Origin: CAXBCP01 sp038120765
GTDB lineage: Bacteria; Pseudomonadota; Alphaproteobacteria; MPNO01; UBA830
Assembly (NCBI GenBank): GCA_038120765.1
Contig: JAYOMI010000051.1
Location: forward strand, 1 to 25,129
DNA length: 25,129 bases
Reading direction: 5' to 3'
Part shown: piece after piece, positions 22,461-25,129 of the stretch
Position numbering within the stretch: position 1 is the stretch's first letter
How the letters are laid out: each line of letters starts with the position of its first letter
The notes under the pieces: model-generated
The model's database searches: none
Told to the model about the DNA's origin: nothing
The model's input: the letters and a program-made list of their open reading frames with translations, nothing else
Translations under genes and position numbers: made by a program

Positions 22461-23371
22461 CTAGAACCAGGTGCCGTTATAGGTAACGGCATCGGCACCC
22501 AGCCCCAGCTTGAACCGGGCGATGCCGGGTGCGCGGGCATCCATCCCGCCCAGATCGAGCCATTTGACGCCGGCATCGCGGAGGCGGATCAGCCCCTGCC
22601 ACAGCAGCAGATTGGCCGCATTGCGCTCACGGCCGAGACTGGTGGTTCAGGACAGGTAGTAGGTTGCGCTGGCGCCATGGCGGAGAAACAGCGTCGCCGC
22701 GATGACGTCGCCATGATCGAGCGCCTGCAACAGAACCGTATCTTTTCTGAACGTCTCGGCGATCCGCCGCACGAGAATGCCTGCGGGGCCGCTGTATTTT
22801 TGTGTGCGGCGGTCTTTCAGATAGCCGGCAATGAAATTCTCGATCTCGCGCTGTCGGCGATCGTCAGTGATTTTAGGGGCATCCGCTTCGGCCTGTGCGA
22901 GCGCATTGCGCCAATTGCCGCGAAGATTTGCACGAAGGATGTCCGGAGGGGGCTGCAGGTCCAGCCAGGCGGTCGTGTAGCCCGTCGTCATCATCCGTTT
23001 TCCGATAGGCCGCATGGCGTCCGCGCCACTGATCGCGTCGGGCATCCAGAACAGCAGGTTACGCGTCAGTCGGGGGCATTCCGCGCGCAGGGCCCGGGCG
23101 ATATCGGGGAGAAGTGCCGGGTGTCCGTGACCGGTCCCCGGGTCAACCGGATGAGCTTGAATCCCGCAGGCAACCAGCGCTCCGCCGTCTGGAGGGTCGC
23201 GACGGGGCTGCCCTCGAACATCACGATGGCCCGGCGGATTTCATTGGTGGAAACGGCGGCAATCGAATCGCCATAGGCCCAGGCCTGTTCAAGCGGGGCA
23301 GGGCATGCCGCCTGAATCCGCTCATAGGCGGCCCGTTTGGGCGACCAGTCAATTTCAATGCGGGAATTCAA
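22461..23371 (-). pseudogene. FemAB/BioF2-like GNAT acyltransferase, frameshifted and nonsense-interrupted
   Basis: Three open stretches together encode a protein resembling peptidoglycan-bridge/FemAB-type acetyltransferases. The 5' part (TTG at 23371, MNSRIEIDWSPKRAAYER ... RLTRGPV) shifts to the next frame near 23110-23120, where one missing base would join VT to GHPALLPDIARALRAEC. The middle part (LLFWMPDAISG ... GASATYYLS) then ends at TGA (22647-22649), at a position where homologues have Trp; reading on gives TTSLGRERNAANLLLWQGLI and LDLGGMDARAPGIARFKLGLG to the TAG at 22461. The LLLWQGLIRL...LDLGG motif is characteristic of this family. The gene is therefore broken twice, or the sequence has errors. 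It is divergent from the small membrane-protein gene. Confidence 0.82.
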
Positions 23372-23401
23372 ATTCGCACCTTTAGCGTCTATACCTCTGG
23401 A

Positions 23402-23566
23402 ATGGGCAGTCCGATAAACCGTTCCGTCATCATAGACGGCCAGTCGATTCCCCGGCGAGGCTTTACCGTCTGGGCATGGGTTTATTTTGTCGCCTTCGTA
23501 GCGGTGCCGGTGCTTGGCATTGCCGCGTTTCTCGATTACCTGCTGTATCTCACAATCATCCGCTAA
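23402..23566 (+). CDS. Small single-pass membrane protein
   Basis: A 54-residue protein beginning at ATG 23402. A short polar N-terminus (GSPINRSVIIDGQSIPRRG) is followed by one long hydrophobic segment (FTVWAWVYFVAFVAVPVLGI) and AAFLDYLLYLTIIR, so one or two membrane helices. It ends 11 bp before the ATG of the decarboxylase-like gene and is likely co-transcribed with it. No clear ribosome site is visible (TGGA directly before the ATG), so the start is uncertain. I do not recognise the family. Length, hydrophobic pattern and codon use support it as coding. Confidence 0.6.
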   Translation: MGSPINRSVIIDGQSIPRRGFTVWAWVYFVAFVAVPVLGIAAFLDYLLYLTIIR

Positions 23567-23577
23567 CGGAGTCCGAC

Positions 23578-24570
23578 ATGCACAACGATATTCATCTCAC
23601 CATGGCGACCTGGGACTACGATCATGTCCGGGACCTCGCGACCGGTATGGTCAAGCCGAAGGGGATCGAACTGACGCATCTCCAGATGGAGGTAGAGGAA
23701 ATTTTTTACCGCTTCGCCAAGTCCTTCGAATGGGATGTATCGGAGCTGTCTTTCGCCAAGTACTGCTCCATCATGTCGCAGGATAACCCGCCGATTACCG
23801 GCATACCGGTATTCATCAGCCGCGTATTCCGCCATTCGGCGTTTTATATCCGCAAAGACGGCAGCATCAAGCAGTCCACGGACCTGAAGGGCAAGCGGAT
23901 CGGTATTCCCGAATGGTCGCAGACCGCGACGGTCTATGCCCGCGGCTGGCTGCACCATCAGGGCGGCGTGAAGCTTGACGAGGTTGAATGGGTCCAGGCC
24001 GGCGTGAACGCGCCGGGGCGTGTCGAGATGGCGAAGCTGAACCTGCCGGCAGGGGTTAAGTACACGCAGGTTGCAGACAAATCCCTCGCCGAGATGCTTC
24101 TGTCCGGGGAGATCGACTGCATGATCTCCGCGCATCCGCCGCATGAGTTCGAAAACGGGGCGATGACGCGTCTGATGCCTGATTTTCGCGAGGTCGAGGA
24201 ATCCTATTTCGAGGAAACCGGGATCTACCCGATCATGCACACCGTTGCCATCAAGCGCGACGTATACGAGGAATATCCCTGGATCGCGCGTAATCTGATG
24301 ACCGCGTTCGAAGAGGCACGCGATCGCTCCGTCGAGCGTCTGACGAGCGTGACCGCCTCCCAGATCCCCGTGCCGTGGGGCTATGTGAACGCCGAAAGGA
24401 CAGCCTCGAAGATTTTCGGGGACAACGGGGTCTGGCCGTACGGCATCGAGGCGAGCCGCACGACGATCGAGGCGTTCCTGCAGTATTGCGACGAGCAGGG
24501 CGTGACGCACCGCAAGCTGACGCCCGAGGAGCTCTACGCGCCGGAGGCAACGACCGAGTTCGTCATCTGA
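23578..24570 (+). CDS. 4,5-dihydroxyphthalate decarboxylase-like protein (periplasmic-binding-protein fold)
   Basis: A 330-residue protein closely resembling proteins annotated as 4,5-dihydroxyphthalate decarboxylase (Pht5/OphC group), which have the two-lobed fold of ABC-type substrate-binding proteins but no signal peptide and act in the cytoplasm. Typical segments are LTMATWDYDHVRDLATG, VSELSFAKYCSIMSQ, FRHSAFYIRKDGSI, LKGKRIGIPEWSQTATVYAR and GEIDCMISAHPP, followed by YPIMHTVAIKRDVYEEYPW and WPYGIEASRTT. In phthalate degradation the enzyme yields protocatechuate. The ATG at 23578 is preceded by GGAG at a suitable distance. Many homologues in non-phthalate organisms have unknown roles, so the name should be taken as family level only. 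Confidence 0.88.
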   Translation: MHNDIHLTMATWDYDHVRDLATGMVKPKGIELTHLQMEVEEIFYRFAKSFEWDVSELSFAKYCSIMSQDNPPITGIPVFISRVFRHSAFYIRKDGSIKQSTDLKGKRIGIPEWSQTATVYARGWLHHQGGVKLDEVEWVQAGVNAPGRVEMAKLNLPAGVKYTQVADKSLAEMLLSGEIDCMISAHPPHEFENGAMTRLMPDFREVEESYFEETGIYPIMHTVAIKRDVYEEYPWIARNLMTAFEEARDRSVERLTSVTASQIPVPWGYVNAERTASKIFGDNGVWPYGIEASRTTIEAFLQYCDEQGVTHRKLTPEELYAPEATTEFVI

Positions 24571-24615
24571 CAGGAAACCCCGGTCCGGTGGTCCGGATTT
24601 GCCGGTTTCGGTGGT

Positions 24616-24643
24616 TTGACGTCAGGTCTGAATAAGGTAGAAA
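24616..24643 (+). promoter_or_regulatory. Candidate sigma-70 promoter of the cyclophilin gene
   Basis: TTGACG (24616-24621), a 16-base spacer and TAGAAA (24638-24643) lie 51 bp before the cyclophilin ATG. A palindrome, CCTGTT-CA-AACAGG (24644-24657), sits exactly at the expected transcription start and could be an operator. The match is moderate. Confidence 0.4.
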
Positions 24644-24694
24644 CCTGTTCAAACAGGGCTATCTAAAGGCTGATCAATCTTTGGAGGTGCTTCA

Positions 24695-25129
24695 ATGACG
24701 GCACGATCCTTTATCAGAGCATTCTGCGCAGGCGCGTTGATGCTCACAACAACAATGGGGGCTGCAATGGCTGCGGATCTCGAGAACACGCTTTACATGG
24801 AAACCGAGGATGGCCGCATCGTCATCGAAATGCGGCCTGACCTTGCACCCAAGCACGTCGCCCGTATCAAGGAACTGGTGCGCGAGAAGTTTTACGACGG
24901 TATCGTCTTTCACCGGGTGATCGAAGGCTTCATGGTTCAGACAGGGGATCCGGAAGGGAACGGCACGGGCGGCTCCGGCCAGAACATCCCGCCGGAATTC
25001 ACGTCCGAGCCGCATGTGCGCGGCGTGACCTCAATGGCGCGGTCGGCAAGCCCGTCCAGCGCGGACAGCCAGTTTTTCATCATGCTGGGCGATGCCCCCC
25101 ATCTCGACAACAAGTATTCGGTCTGGGGC
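24695..25129 (+). CDS. Cyclophilin-type peptidyl-prolyl cis-trans isomerase, secreted form, 5' part (3' end outside window)
   Basis: The first 145 codons of a cyclophilin, which isomerises proline peptide bonds during protein folding. The N-terminus (MTARSFIRAFCAGALMLTTT..., cleavage probably after AMAA, residue 27) is a Sec signal peptide, so the enzyme acts in the periplasm. Cyclophilin signatures are complete up to the window edge: FYDGIVFHRVIEGFMVQTGD (catalytic FHRVI), GTGGSG, IPPEF, MARSASPSSADSQFFIML and LDNKYSVWG. The ATG at 24695 has a GGAGG ribosome site at 24683-24687. The frame has no stop before the window ends. It is likely transcribed from its own promoter at 24616-24643. Confidence 0.95.
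   Translation, partial: MTARSFIRAFCAGALMLTTTMGAAMAADLENTLYMETEDGRIVIEMRPDLAPKHVARIKELVREKFYDGIVFHRVIEGFMVQTGDPEGNGTGGSGQNIPPEFTSEPHVRGVTSMARSASPSSADSQFFIMLGDAPHLDNKYSVWG

Noticed and set aside
8797..23371. Genome-wide reassignment of TGA or TAG to sense
   Set aside because: Several intact genes end in TGA (RecJ, UbiD, QueG-like) and TAG (PhyH, PEP-CTERM, ANL), so both codons act as stops here.
23563..24510. 315-codon open frame on the minus strand
   Set aside because: Complement of the decarboxylase-like gene, with no recognisable domain.

Overview
The window looks like chromosomal DNA of a high-GC, free-living alphaproteobacterium, probably Rhodospirillales-like. That placement is an inference from GC content, short purine-rich ribosome sites, PEP-CTERM proteins and a catabolic gene repertoire; no rRNA is present to fix it. 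Both ends cut through genes: the C-terminal two thirds of RecJ on the left and a signal-peptide-bearing cyclophilin on the right.

Layout. 1-3350 (+): recJ 3' part, a DUF2062 membrane protein, tRNA-Glu(TTC), and an EamA-type (DMT) transporter. 3378-4846 (-): a PhyH-family dioxygenase and a DUF1989 (urea-carboxylase-associated-like) protein in one short operon. 4896-5654 (-): a PEP-CTERM protein with a strong terminator, preceded by a 285-bp spacer carrying three GGGAC boxes exactly 11 bp apart. 5941-8672 (-): a probable catabolic operon of a Rid-family protein, a UbiD-family decarboxylase and an alpha/beta hydrolase. 8797-10572 (-): a methyl-accepting chemotaxis protein broken by two in-frame stops. 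10685-13884 (-): a second DMT transporter, a small PilZ-like protein, a second PEP-CTERM protein behind a textbook sigma-54 promoter, and a fumarylacetoacetate-hydrolase family enzyme. 14053-18378 (+): PAS histidine kinase, FIST sensor protein, GAF-like histidine kinase; each kinase is cut by one in-frame TAG. 18385-22337 (-): acyl-CoA-ligase-like ANL enzyme with an unusual HTH-like N-terminus, translationally coupled to a QueG-like double-cluster Fe-S protein, then an ACMSD-like amidohydrolase/decarboxylase. 22461-23371 (-): a frameshifted and nonsense-interrupted FemAB/GNAT-like gene. 23402-25129 (+): a tiny membrane protein, a 4,5-dihydroxyphthalate-decarboxylase-like protein, and the truncated cyclophilin.

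How it fits together. Much of the window suggests breakdown of aromatic or carboxylated ring compounds: three unrelated decarboxylase-type families (UbiD, amidohydrolase-2, dihydroxyphthalate-decarboxylase-like), a C-C hydrolase-like alpha/beta hydrolase, an FAH-family enzyme, an acyl-CoA ligase-like enzyme, a dioxygenase, a Rid protein and two efflux/uptake DMT carriers. The substrate cannot be read from sequence. A second theme is surface and signalling: two PEP-CTERM proteins (exosortase substrates) and a FIST/two-kinase cluster.

The most unusual features are (i) the -24/-12 promoter before the PEP-CTERM gene at 12093-12941, (ii) the helically phased GGGAC triplet before the other PEP-CTERM gene, (iii) five premature stop codons plus a frameshift in four genes that are otherwise intact, three of them signalling genes, (iv) the ANL enzyme with a DNA-binding-like N-terminal segment fused ahead of it and coupled to a QueG-like protein, and (v) a Rid protein lacking the catalytic arginine. 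No mobile element, CRISPR array or obvious defence system was seen.
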